From an uncultured Chlorobiota bacterium (GTDB taxonomy: Bacteria; Bacteroidota; Kapaibacteriia; OLB7), in assembly GCA_946481475.1 (NCBI GenBank), contig CAMLOB010000056.1, forward strand, positions 1 to 12,220: DNA of 12,220 nucleotides, in the 5' to 3' direction. The translations under genes were made by a program, and so were the position numbers. Positions 6,873 to 12,220 of this stretch are shown one piece after another; within the stretch, counting starts at the first letter, position 1, and every line of letters starts with the position of its first letter. Below the pieces are notes generated by a model. That model saw only the letters and a program-made list of their open reading frames with translations, made no database searches and had not been told where the DNA came from.

Positions 6873-7418
6873 CTATGCCGATCCGCTCTCCACTCTGCTC
6901 CGCCGCGCTCCGGCCCAGTTGACTCCGATCCCCGCCTCGGCCCGAAGCCGGTCGGCAAGCTGTGCGGCTCCGTGCTGGATATGGCGGATGTTGACGAGCT
7001 GATGCTCCAGCTTCGGCACCTTGTACCAGTGGAAACCGCTCTCCGGACTGTAGATGTCCATCCGGTCGATCGCCTCGTCCACCATCCGGTCACAGATCTT
7101 CCAGTATGCCAGTACCTGCGCTTTCGTGTAGGGTTCGGGAAGGAGAGGAAGAGTGCTCTGCGGATCGGGGGGACCGGCGATCCCGTCGGGATGCTGGACC
7201 TCACCCTGGTGCCCCTCCCACGGACGGAAGCTCTCGCTGTCCGCTCCCAGATAGACCTGTGCGAAGAAGAGGGTGTGGTAGGCCACCTGCCAGAAGGCGT
7301 TCAGATGATTCCGGCTGAACCAGAGTTCTTCCGGGCACTGCTCGATCGCCTCCCCTAACATGGCAAGCGAGGCATGGTACTGACTTTTCAGAATCGTACG
7401 CAGAGCCTCGTCGCTCAT
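6873..7418 (-). CDS. DinB-family (four-helix metal-binding) protein
   Basis: A 181-residue protein. It starts at 7418 because MSDEALRTILKSQYHASLAML matches the usual opening of DinB-like helix 1; no convincing Shine-Dalgarno site precedes it, and ATG 7496 (with AAAGAGAA upstream) would add 26 residues that do not look like the family. Likely metal ligands are H48 (VAYHTLFF, helix 2) and the pair H146/H149 in NIRHIQHGAAQL, matching the three-histidine DinB/YfiT-like arrangement. Members include bacillithiol or mycothiol S-transferases and many uncharacterised damage- or stress-linked proteins, so the substrate cannot be assigned. No signal peptide is present; it is cytoplasmic. It converges on the membrane-protein gene. 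Confidence 0.8.
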   Translation of the reverse strand: MSDEALRTILKSQYHASLAMLGEAIEQCPEELWFSRNHLNAFWQVAYHTLFFAQVYLGADSESFRPWEGHQGEVQHPDGIAGPPDPQSTLPLLPEPYTKAQVLAYWKICDRMVDEAIDRMDIYSPESGFHWYKVPKLEHQLVNIRHIQHGAAQLADRLRAEAGIGVNWAGARRSRVESGSA

Positions 7419-7722
7419 GCCGATGTTGACGGAAACGTCCCGGGAATGCACTGTATACCTCCGCAGTTCTTGTGTGGATCGGTTCTGCGGCAACATAACC
7501 AATTCTCTTTCGCGGGCATTGAGGGGGGGTGACTTCCGGAGGAAGAATCCGGGCGTATTGATATCCTTCGGGACGGATTCCGGAGGCTGCCGAAAGCGAT
7601 GTACATCGGCGATGGAGTGGCAGAGTCCGTGGCGGCAGTAGTGTTACGACAGCGGCGTTCGTCCGGTTCTTCGTACCTTCCCGGAACTATTGACCATCAA
7701 CACATCTCCTGATAAGGTACTT
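7419..7722. other. Intergenic region between divergent genes, no gene recognised
   Basis: These 304 bp separate the DinB-family gene from the plus-strand regulatory-like domain gene and must hold both promoters. I see a G-run (about 7525-7531) but no convincing TTG/TAnnTTTG pair, no tRNA fold and no coding sequence beyond the possible N-terminal extension of the DinB gene up to 7496. Confidence 0.5.
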
Positions 7723-7998
7723 ATGCCTGAAGCAAGCGGCGGAATCAAAGGAACAGTGAAGACGATAGACAACCTGCCGATGCCGGGCGTCGTGCTGACG
7801 GCGACCGAGAGCTCGTCGGCGTCCAGGACAGTGGTATCGGATGCCGAGGGACGCTATACGTTCGCGCATCTGGAGCCGGGTCCCTATAGCGTGCAGGCTG
7901 AGATGCCGGGATTCAAACCGGTGGAAAAAGAGCATATCGAGGTGGAGATGGAATACGTCACCGTCGATTTCGAGATGAGCCCGGTTTCGCAGGAGTGA
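7723..7998 (+). CDS. Free-standing carboxypeptidase-regulatory-like (beta-sandwich) domain protein, no signal peptide
   Basis: A 91-residue protein starting at ATG 7723 with AAGG five nt upstream; a TTG at 7690 would add 11 residues without giving a signal sequence. The whole protein is one CarboxypepD_reg/CNA_B-type Ig-like sandwich: GGIKGTVKTIDNLPMPGVVL (residues 6-25), TVVSDAEGRYTFAHLEPGPY (36-55) and SVQAEMPGFKPVEKEHIEV (56-74), ending in FEMSPVSQE. In this phylum the fold usually sits at the N-terminus of TonB-dependent receptors or inside large secreted proteins, behind a signal peptide. Here it stands alone with no export signal, membrane segment or sorting domain. It may be a cytoplasmic binding module, a fragment cut off from a larger gene, or exported by an unknown route. 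The family call is firm; the role is unknown. Confidence 0.75.
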   Translation: MPEASGGIKGTVKTIDNLPMPGVVLTATESSSASRTVVSDAEGRYTFAHLEPGPYSVQAEMPGFKPVEKEHIEVEMEYVTVDFEMSPVSQE

Positions 7999-8081
7999 CC
8001 GCCGGAGAACCGCCGCGGGAGTCTGCGCAACTCCCTGCATTCGGGAACGTCGACCCGACCGGAAGTTCCGGATCGGATGTC

Positions 8082-8096
8082 GTGATCGCGTATCAC
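8082..8096. promoter_or_regulatory. Crp/Fnr-like symmetric site (GTGAT-N5-ATCAC)
   Basis: GTGAT at 8082-8086 and ATCAC at 8092-8096 are inverted across five bases, resembling half-sites of Crp/Fnr-family regulators, though the spacing is one base off the usual N6 (TGTGA-N6-TCACA) or N4 (TTGAT-N4-ATCAA). It lies about 540 bp before the oxidoreductase start, which is far for an operator, so this is weak. Confidence 0.2.
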
Positions 8097-8147
8097 AACG
8101 TCTATTCCCTCCCTTACTGCTACTGATAACATAAAACTGATGACAGG

Positions 8148-8174
8148 GGAAGAGAGGAGGACATGCTCTCTTCC
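8148..8174. terminator. Hairpin in the gene-free stretch, possible factor-independent terminator
   Basis: GGAAGAGAG at 8148-8156 and CTCTCTTCC at 8166-8174 give a perfect 9-bp stem with a 9-nt loop. There is no U-tract after it on the plus strand, so it could end transcription of the small domain gene 150 bp upstream only inefficiently. Confidence 0.3.
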
Positions 8175-8633
8175 AGCCGACATCGGAGCCGGGTCTGTAA
8201 TGCGGAGACATCCGCGTGATCTTGCCGCCGGGGCCTCTCTCTGATCGCCCCATGTCGGGGAACCGGGGACACGGTATGCGTGACCCTTTCTATGTCATGA
8301 ACATCGTCGTCCACATCTGCCGCAATCCTTTGCCCTCTCCGCTTCGCTCTCTGCCGATCCGGAAGAATTCCCGCTGCGCTCCCTGCCGCTCGGATGATCT
8401 GAAGCATCGTTCCATTCCGCCGACATAAGATCCTCTCCCGACGCTCCGGAATGTCCGATTACGGGACCGGAGGTTTTCCTTCACACACCTGCGTTCTGCC
8501 GAAGGCTGCAATTCCTGCTCGCAGCCGCTTCGGTACGGACGGAGTACGGAATGCCGACACCGGATACTGCGAAGACACAGAAGAAACATCGAGTACAGCA
8601 CATCGACCATATATCAACACCGGAGGAACCAGG

Positions 8634-9641
8634 ATGAAGGCAATCGTATGTCGGGAATACGGCTCTCCCGACGTCCTTGAATTGCGGGAAACGGATCGAC
8701 CCGTCGCGCGCGATCGTGAGGTCCTGATAAAAATTCACGCCTCCTCTGTGAACGCAGGGGACTGGCATCTGATGCGGGGAGAACCGCTGCCGGTTCGTCT
8801 GAACTTCGGACTGACGAAACCGAAGTTCCCGACATTCGGATCCGACATCGCCGGTCGCGTCGAGTCGGTCGGCCCGAACGTCACCCGCTTTCAGCCGGGG
8901 GATGAGGTCTTCGCCGACCTTTCCGGCTGCGGCATGGGGGGCTTTGCCGAGTATGCGGCGGTCCCGGAGGATGCCGTGGTGAGCAAACCGTCCGGTCTGA
9001 CGTTCGAGGAGTCGGCGGCGGCTCCGATGGCGGGGAGCACTGCACTTCAAGGACTGCAAAAGGGGAAGGTCAAACCGGGAGAGAAGGTTCTGATCAACGG
9101 CGCTTCCGGCGGCGTGGGGACGTTTGCCGTGCAGATCGCAAAGGCTCTCGGTGCGGAGGTGACCGCCGTCTGCAGCACGAGAAATCTGGAGCTTGTCCGC
9201 TCGATCGGCGCCGATCACGTCATCGACTACACGCAGGAAAATTTCACCCGGAGCGGAAAGAGGTACGACGTGATCCTGGCTCTCAACGGATACCATCCGA
9301 TATCGGATTACAAGCGGGCCCTGAATCCGGGGGGACGTTACGTGATGACCGGCGGCGCCGACGCGCAGTTCTATCAGGCCGCGCTGCTCGGTCCCTTGAT
9401 GTCGATGACCGGAGGAAAAACGATGGGGGTGATGCTCCACAAGGCAAACCGGGACGATCTCGGATTGCTGAAAGATCTTCTCGAGGAGAAAAAAGTTGTT
9501 CCGGTGATAGACCGGCGCTACAGGCTGGCGGACATTCCCGAAGCCATTGCCTATGTGGAAAAGGGACATGCCCGGGGGAAGGTGGTGATAACCGTAGCCG
9601 ATGACGATAGCGGAGGAGAATCCGCGGAGGTGTTGCCATGA
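8634..9641 (+). CDS. Zinc-independent MDR-family NAD(P)-dependent oxidoreductase (quinone oxidoreductase-like)
   Basis: A 335-residue protein. ATG 8634 has a strong site (GGAGGA, about 6 nt upstream) and begins with the family's usual MKAIVCREYGSPDVL; the frame is open upstream to 8451 but without family features. The N-terminal catalytic domain has HASSVNAGDW (35-44) and GSDIAGRVESVG (69-80). The Rossmann domain has the nucleotide motif GASGGVG (156-162), followed by AVQIAKALGAEVTAVCST. The usual structural-zinc cysteine cluster is missing and no catalytic zinc ligands are seen, which places it with quinone oxidoreductase/RTN4IP1-like members that reduce quinones or enones with NAD(P)H. The true substrate is unknown. 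Its TGA overlaps the next ATG (ATGA at 9638-9641), so the two genes are translationally coupled. Cytoplasmic. Confidence 0.88.
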   Translation: MKAIVCREYGSPDVLELRETDRPVARDREVLIKIHASSVNAGDWHLMRGEPLPVRLNFGLTKPKFPTFGSDIAGRVESVGPNVTRFQPGDEVFADLSGCGMGGFAEYAAVPEDAVVSKPSGLTFEESAAAPMAGSTALQGLQKGKVKPGEKVLINGASGGVGTFAVQIAKALGAEVTAVCSTRNLELVRSIGADHVIDYTQENFTRSGKRYDVILALNGYHPISDYKRALNPGGRYVMTGGADAQFYQAALLGPLMSMTGGKTMGVMLHKANRDDLGLLKDLLEEKKVVPVIDRRYRLADIPEAIAYVEKGHARGKVVITVADDDSGGESAEVLP

Positions 9642-10366
9642 CGAACGATTTCTCCGATCTCACGTTCCGCAGATCGGCAAAGGTTGCCGGAGGAGGCTAT
9701 CTGGTGATTATCCTCTGCGGCATCTTCGCCGAGTTCGTCATCCGCTCCGGTCTTGTCGTTCCGGGGGATGCGGCGGCGACGGCCGCCAACATCCTTGCCT
9801 CCGAAGGATTGTTCCGCATCGGCATGGCCTCCGATCTGGTGATGCTGATCTTCGACGTGATCGTCGCCCTTGCCCTCTACGTCCTGTTTGCCCGGGTCAG
9901 CAAAAGTCTTGCGCTGCTGGCGGTCTTCTTCCGACTGGTCCACTCGGCGATCTACGGTCTGAACCTGATCAATCTGTTCTTCGTGCTGAAGCTGCTCGGC
10001 GGGACCGGATATCTGTCGGCTTTTGACCAACGTCAACTCCAGGCGCAGGCGATGTTCTTTCTGGACGGGCACAGCTACGGATACATTCTCGGACTGGTCT
10101 TCTTCGGCGTTCACTGTCTGCTCCTCGGCTACCTCGTCTATCGCTCCGGCTTCCTCCCCCGCATTATCGGGGTTCTGCTGGTCTTCGCCTCGCTCGGCTA
10201 TCTGATCGACAGCTTCGCGAATGTTCTGATGACCGACTACGCTGACCATGCCGATCTCTTCATGCTGGTGGTGGCGGTTCCGGCGGTGATCGGAGAGTTG
10301 TCGTTCAGTCTGTGGCTGCTGATCAAAGGGGTGAATCCTGAACGGGGGAAAGCGGCGGATGCGTAA
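9638..10366 (+). CDS. DUF4386-family integral membrane protein
   Basis: A 242-residue protein beginning inside the stop codon of the oxidoreductase gene, with GGAGGTG five nt before the ATG. Hydrophobic segments lie at about residues 16-36, 62-84, 90-120 (one or two), 147-167, 174-194 and 205-228, giving six or seven membrane spans. Typical DUF4386 features are the opening SAKVAGGGYLVIILCGIFAEFVIRS, the segment FRLVHSAIYGLNLINL (98-113) and the long loop before SYGYILGLVFFGVHCLLLGYLVYRSGFLPR. The family has no known biochemical function. My recollection is that it often neighbours MDR oxidoreductases or small regulators in Bacteroidota, which fits the coupling here but should be checked. The operon ends at the terminator near 10432. 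Confidence 0.85.
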   Translation: MTNDFSDLTFRRSAKVAGGGYLVIILCGIFAEFVIRSGLVVPGDAAATAANILASEGLFRIGMASDLVMLIFDVIVALALYVLFARVSKSLALLAVFFRLVHSAIYGLNLINLFFVLKLLGGTGYLSAFDQRQLQAQAMFFLDGHSYGYILGLVFFGVHCLLLGYLVYRSGFLPRIIGVLLVFASLGYLIDSFANVLMTDYADHADLFMLVVAVPAVIGELSFSLWLLIKGVNPERGKAADA

Positions 10367-10431
10367 CGGCGGCGGAGAGGGGGTGCCGGATTCCATCCTT
10401 TTTCTCTTCCGACATCGACATACACCCGCAG

Positions 10432-10477
10432 CGCCCCCTCTTTCTGTTTTCCGATAGAAAGAGGGGGCGATATTTTT
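10432..10477 (+). terminator. Strong rho-independent terminator of the oxidoreductase-DUF4386 operon
   Basis: CGCCCCCTCTTTCT (10432-10445) and AGAAAGAGGGGGCG (10456-10469) form a perfect 14-bp stem with the 10-nt loop GTTTTCCGAT, followed by ATATTTTT. It lies 66 bp after the DUF4386 stop. The tail TATTTTTG (10471-10478) also happens to match the -7 consensus TAnnTTTG, 88 nt before the next gene, but no TTG at -33 distance supports a promoter. Confidence 0.92.
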
Positions 10478-10566
10478 GGTGGTGTAGATGATCTGTCTGT
10501 CCCCGTAAAGACCGGGGGCAATCAGCAATTGTCCGGAGTCGATACCCAATGTTCCGAGAAAATTCC

Positions 10567-12012
10567 ATGAACGTTCTGAAAATACTTCTGCCCCTCTGTC
10601 TCATGCTGATCGGGGCGGCGGTCACGGCCCGCGCCGAATACACGATCAACAGCCGGTTCGGCAACCTGACCGACTGCGACACGATGACCCGGGGCATCTT
10701 CATCGTCTGGTGGGAGAAGACCGATGATCTCGCCGCCGATGCCGACGCTCTGCTCGACACGATGCTGGCGGTGCGGGAGACCTGTCTGAACAGCCTGAAC
10801 ATGGCCGACCCGCCGAATCCCGGACGGGGCTTCTACTACAACGTCTACCTCTACCGGAAGGGGAACGTCTTCCCGGACAGTTGGGGGAACGGTCAGGGGA
10901 CCGACCGCAACGGGTTGCCCTATCTGACGCTGCCGGTCGGAGCCCACAGAGATATAGGGAACGTCTACCACGAAACGTTCCACATCTTTCAGTACTCCGC
11001 CAACGCTCCCGGCTTCGATTATCGCGGCGACAGTCAGTGGTACATCGAGGCGACGGCAAACTGGTTTGCGGCGGTTCGGAATCCCTCCGGTCGGCGAAAC
11101 TTCGTCGAGGCCGAAAGTCTTGTCCGGCTTCCGCAGGTGGCCCTCTGGCTCAGCTACGACAACTTCCCTTCGGACTATCCGCAGAACTGGGGGCGATACG
11201 TCCACCAGTACGCCCTGTCGCTTCTCCCCTACTACCTCACACAGGAGGCCGGCGTTCCCGGCTCCACCATCGTCGACGGATTCTTCTCCGGCACTACGCA
11301 ATCTCCCCAGGAATATCTGTTCCGCCGGATCGGCGACTCGGTCTTCACCGGATATTTCGTCGACTGGACAGCACACATGGTCAACGGATTCGATTTTCTC
11401 GATTCGGCCCAGATCGCCACCAACGAACGGGAGTGGAACGATTACGCCGACTCCGCCGACGACTATGAATTTATCCGGACGTATGAAGATTCCGGCAGCG
11501 GGGGATGGTTCCGTCCGGCGGCCGACGAAGTGACCCGGGCCTGGGCTTTCAACACATACCGCCTCTTCAACCGGAGTGCCGATTCCTACACGGTCCGGAG
11601 CACCGGTGACCCGAACGGAAGCCGGGGGATCCCCTCGCGGTTCCGGGGGAAAGTGCTGGTGCGGAACGCCGGAGGAACCACATTCCACGACGTGCCGATG
11701 ATCGACCGCCTGAACGGCAAGCTGACGCTTGAGCTGACCCCGGCCGACACGGCGATCTACTTCATCGTCGCCTCCGTGCCGGTCTACTTTCAGGATGTGA
11801 ACCAGACGTTCGGTTACCGGATGAACATTATCAAGGGGATCGACACCACGACATCGGTTCCCGGCTATCCCGAACCGGAGACCGGTCCCCGCACGGTCGT
11901 CGCGCGGTATGATGTGCTGGGCCGGAGAGTCGGTGCGGACCATGCGGGATTGCAGATCATCCGATACGGTGACGGAACGATCGGGAAGAAGATCGGGGCG
12001 CATACCGAATAG
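10567..12012 (+). CDS. Secreted HExxH metallopeptidase (gluzincin-like, DUF6055/MXAN_6640-type) with short sorting-like tail
   Basis: A 481-residue protein. ATG 10567 is preferred over ATG 10549 because it opens directly into a signal peptide (MNVLKILLPLCLMLIGAAVTARA, cleavage before EYTIN). The zinc motif is HETFH (H135, E136, H139). E161 in YIEATANWFA is a good third ligand, giving HExxH-N21-E as in gluzincins. The pattern of HExxH followed by a Trp-flanked EA-ANW helix is like the uncharacterised exported peptidases of the DUF6055/MXAN_6640 type; I am surer of the peptidase fold than of the family. A beta-rich region follows to about residue 430. The last 40 residues (VVARYDVLGRRV...GLQIIRYGDGTIGKKI) resemble a shortened T9SS type A tail, lacking the usual PNP start. 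It acts outside the cytoplasm; the substrate is unknown. It is a single gene between the terminator at 10432 and the palindrome. Confidence 0.78.
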   Translation: MNVLKILLPLCLMLIGAAVTARAEYTINSRFGNLTDCDTMTRGIFIVWWEKTDDLAADADALLDTMLAVRETCLNSLNMADPPNPGRGFYYNVYLYRKGNVFPDSWGNGQGTDRNGLPYLTLPVGAHRDIGNVYHETFHIFQYSANAPGFDYRGDSQWYIEATANWFAAVRNPSGRRNFVEAESLVRLPQVALWLSYDNFPSDYPQNWGRYVHQYALSLLPYYLTQEAGVPGSTIVDGFFSGTTQSPQEYLFRRIGDSVFTGYFVDWTAHMVNGFDFLDSAQIATNEREWNDYADSADDYEFIRTYEDSGSGGWFRPAADEVTRAWAFNTYRLFNRSADSYTVRSTGDPNGSRGIPSRFRGKVLVRNAGGTTFHDVPMIDRLNGKLTLELTPADTAIYFIVASVPVYFQDVNQTFGYRMNIIKGIDTTTSVPGYPEPETGPRTVVARYDVLGRRVGADHAGLQIIRYGDGTIGKKIGAHTE

Positions 12013-12023
12013 GGTATCGGGCG

Positions 12024-12071
12024 GATGTATGTTGCAGGGACATGCTGCAGCATGTCCCTGCAACATACATC
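12024..12071. repeat. Perfect 48-bp palindrome between convergent genes
   Basis: Positions 12024-12047 are the exact reverse complement of 12048-12071, with no spacer and the centre in CTGCAG (12045-12050). Symmetry stops at 12023/12072. It begins 12 nt after the metallopeptidase stop and ends 5 nt before the stop codon of the convergent gene, so an RNA hairpin would form at the 3' end of both transcripts. No T-run follows on either strand. It may be an unusual two-way terminator, an mRNA 3' stabiliser, or a copy of a dispersed palindromic element. Confidence 0.9.
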
Positions 12072-12076
12072 GATCT

Positions 12077-12220
12077 CTACACCTCCGCCAGCATCTTCTC
12101 CAGACTCTCTCCCCGTGCCGCTCCGAGCGCCTTGCGCAGGCGTTTGCGCCGGGCCTTCAGTCCTTCACTTCCGATTCCAAGAAGCGTACGGATCTCCCCC
12201 GCATTCAGTCCGGACCGGAG
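12077..12220 (-). CDS. C-terminus of a helix-turn-helix transcriptional regulator (LuxR/sigma region 4-like), partial
   Basis: The frame is open from the right edge of the window to TAG at 12077-12079, giving the last 47 residues. They read as a helix-turn-helix: GLNAGEIRTLLGIGSEGLKAR (an E-I-x-x-L-L-x-I turn and a recognition helix) followed by the basic run RRKRLRKALG and a final short helix SLEKMLAEV. This resembles the C-terminal domain of TPR-containing LuxR-like regulators of Bacteroidota and also sigma-70 region 4, so the exact family is open. The sensor or N-terminal part lies outside the window. It converges on the metallopeptidase gene across the palindrome. Confidence 0.55.
   Translation of the reverse strand, partial: LRSGLNAGEIRTLLGIGSEGLKARRKRLRKALGAARGESLEKMLAEV

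Larger units (their letters stand above)
7999..8633. other. Gene-free stretch of about 635 bp with short inverted repeats
   Basis: No frame on either strand gives a protein with recognisable composition or a plausible start. The plus-strand frame leading into the oxidoreductase from 8451 (SDYGTGGFPSHTCVLPK...) looks like untranslated leader read through. The stretch holds several small symmetric elements: CCGGAAGTTCCGG at 8059-8071, GTGAT-N5-ATCAC at 8082-8096, and a 9-bp hairpin at 8148-8174. It could be a decayed gene or a regulatory leader; I cannot tell which. Confidence 0.5.

Noticed and set aside
6850..6878. GCATAG...CTATGC pair between the convergent membrane-protein and DinB genes
   Set aside because: The arms are 6 bp, 17 bp apart, and overlap the DinB stop; no T-tract. 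Possible weak terminator, but unsupported.
8451..8633. N-terminal extension of the MDR oxidoreductase to 8451
   Set aside because: The family starts at MKAIVCREYG, and GGAGGA lies just before 8634; the extension has no domain character.
9551..10549. Open frame of 332 codons on the minus strand opposite the DUF4386 gene
   Set aside because: It is very rich in Gln, Glu, Asp and His, as expected for the complement of hydrophobic membrane codons, and it runs through the strong terminator at 10432.
10522..12066. Long open frame (514 codons) on the minus strand opposite the metallopeptidase gene
   Set aside because: The plus strand gives a signal peptide, an HExxH motif and a coherent fold. The minus frame is a low-complexity Arg/Val/Pro/Gly/Asp-rich mirror with no recognisable motif, a common by-product of GC-rich codon bias.
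1..12220. tRNA, rRNA, CRISPR arrays, toxin-antitoxin or defence operons
   Set aside because: No direct-repeat arrays, RNA-gene folds, or nuclease, helicase or toxin motifs were seen on either strand.

Overview
The window looks like chromosomal DNA from a GC-rich member of the Fibrobacterota-Chlorobiota-Bacteroidota group. The best clue is a type IX secretion (T9SS) C-terminal sorting domain on the first gene, with a shorter sorting-like tail on the last complete one. DUF4386 and DinB-family proteins also fit. Shine-Dalgarno-like sites precede several genes, so a Chlorobiota, Ignavibacteria or Kapabacteria-type lineage is plausible, but this is inference. No plasmid, phage, transposase, CRISPR, rRNA or tRNA signal was seen.

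Layout. 1-2133 (+): the 3' end of a T9SS cargo protein, then a secreted YadA-head-like repeat protein ending in a coiled coil. 2165-2194: a hairpin terminator shared by convergent genes. 2244-6175 (-): a secreted thioredoxin-fold/TPR protein and two paralogous secreted Asp-box (BNR/Ycf48-like) beta-propeller proteins. 6424-6840 (+): a small integral membrane protein, divergent from the second propeller gene. 6873-7418 (-): a DinB-family protein. 7723-7998 (+): a free-standing carboxypeptidase-regulatory-like domain. 7999-8633: no gene. 8634-10366 (+): a translationally coupled pair, a zinc-independent MDR oxidoreductase and a DUF4386 membrane protein, closed by a strong terminator. 10567-12012 (+): a secreted HExxH metallopeptidase. 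12024-12071: a perfect 48-bp palindrome. 12077-12220 (-): the C-terminus of a helix-turn-helix regulator.

The main discovery is the history of 3715-6547. A segment of about 1.4 kb, containing one propeller gene, the divergent promoter region and the first 40-odd codons of the membrane-protein gene, was duplicated in tandem. Both outer edges and the internal junction carry the 5-bp sequence GTCTG. The left copy keeps the original propeller 3' end and the right copy keeps the whole membrane-protein gene. The internal junction made two new things: a truncated membrane-gene remnant that now begins ATG-ATA-TAG, and a propeller paralogue whose last 58 residues are read from the antisense strand of that remnant.

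Most products are predicted to be exported, so the window is largely an envelope and secretion neighbourhood around a small redox operon. Apart from the duplication, the palindrome and the signal-less regulatory-like domain, the content is ordinary. I did not find a defence system or any other obvious new multi-gene system.
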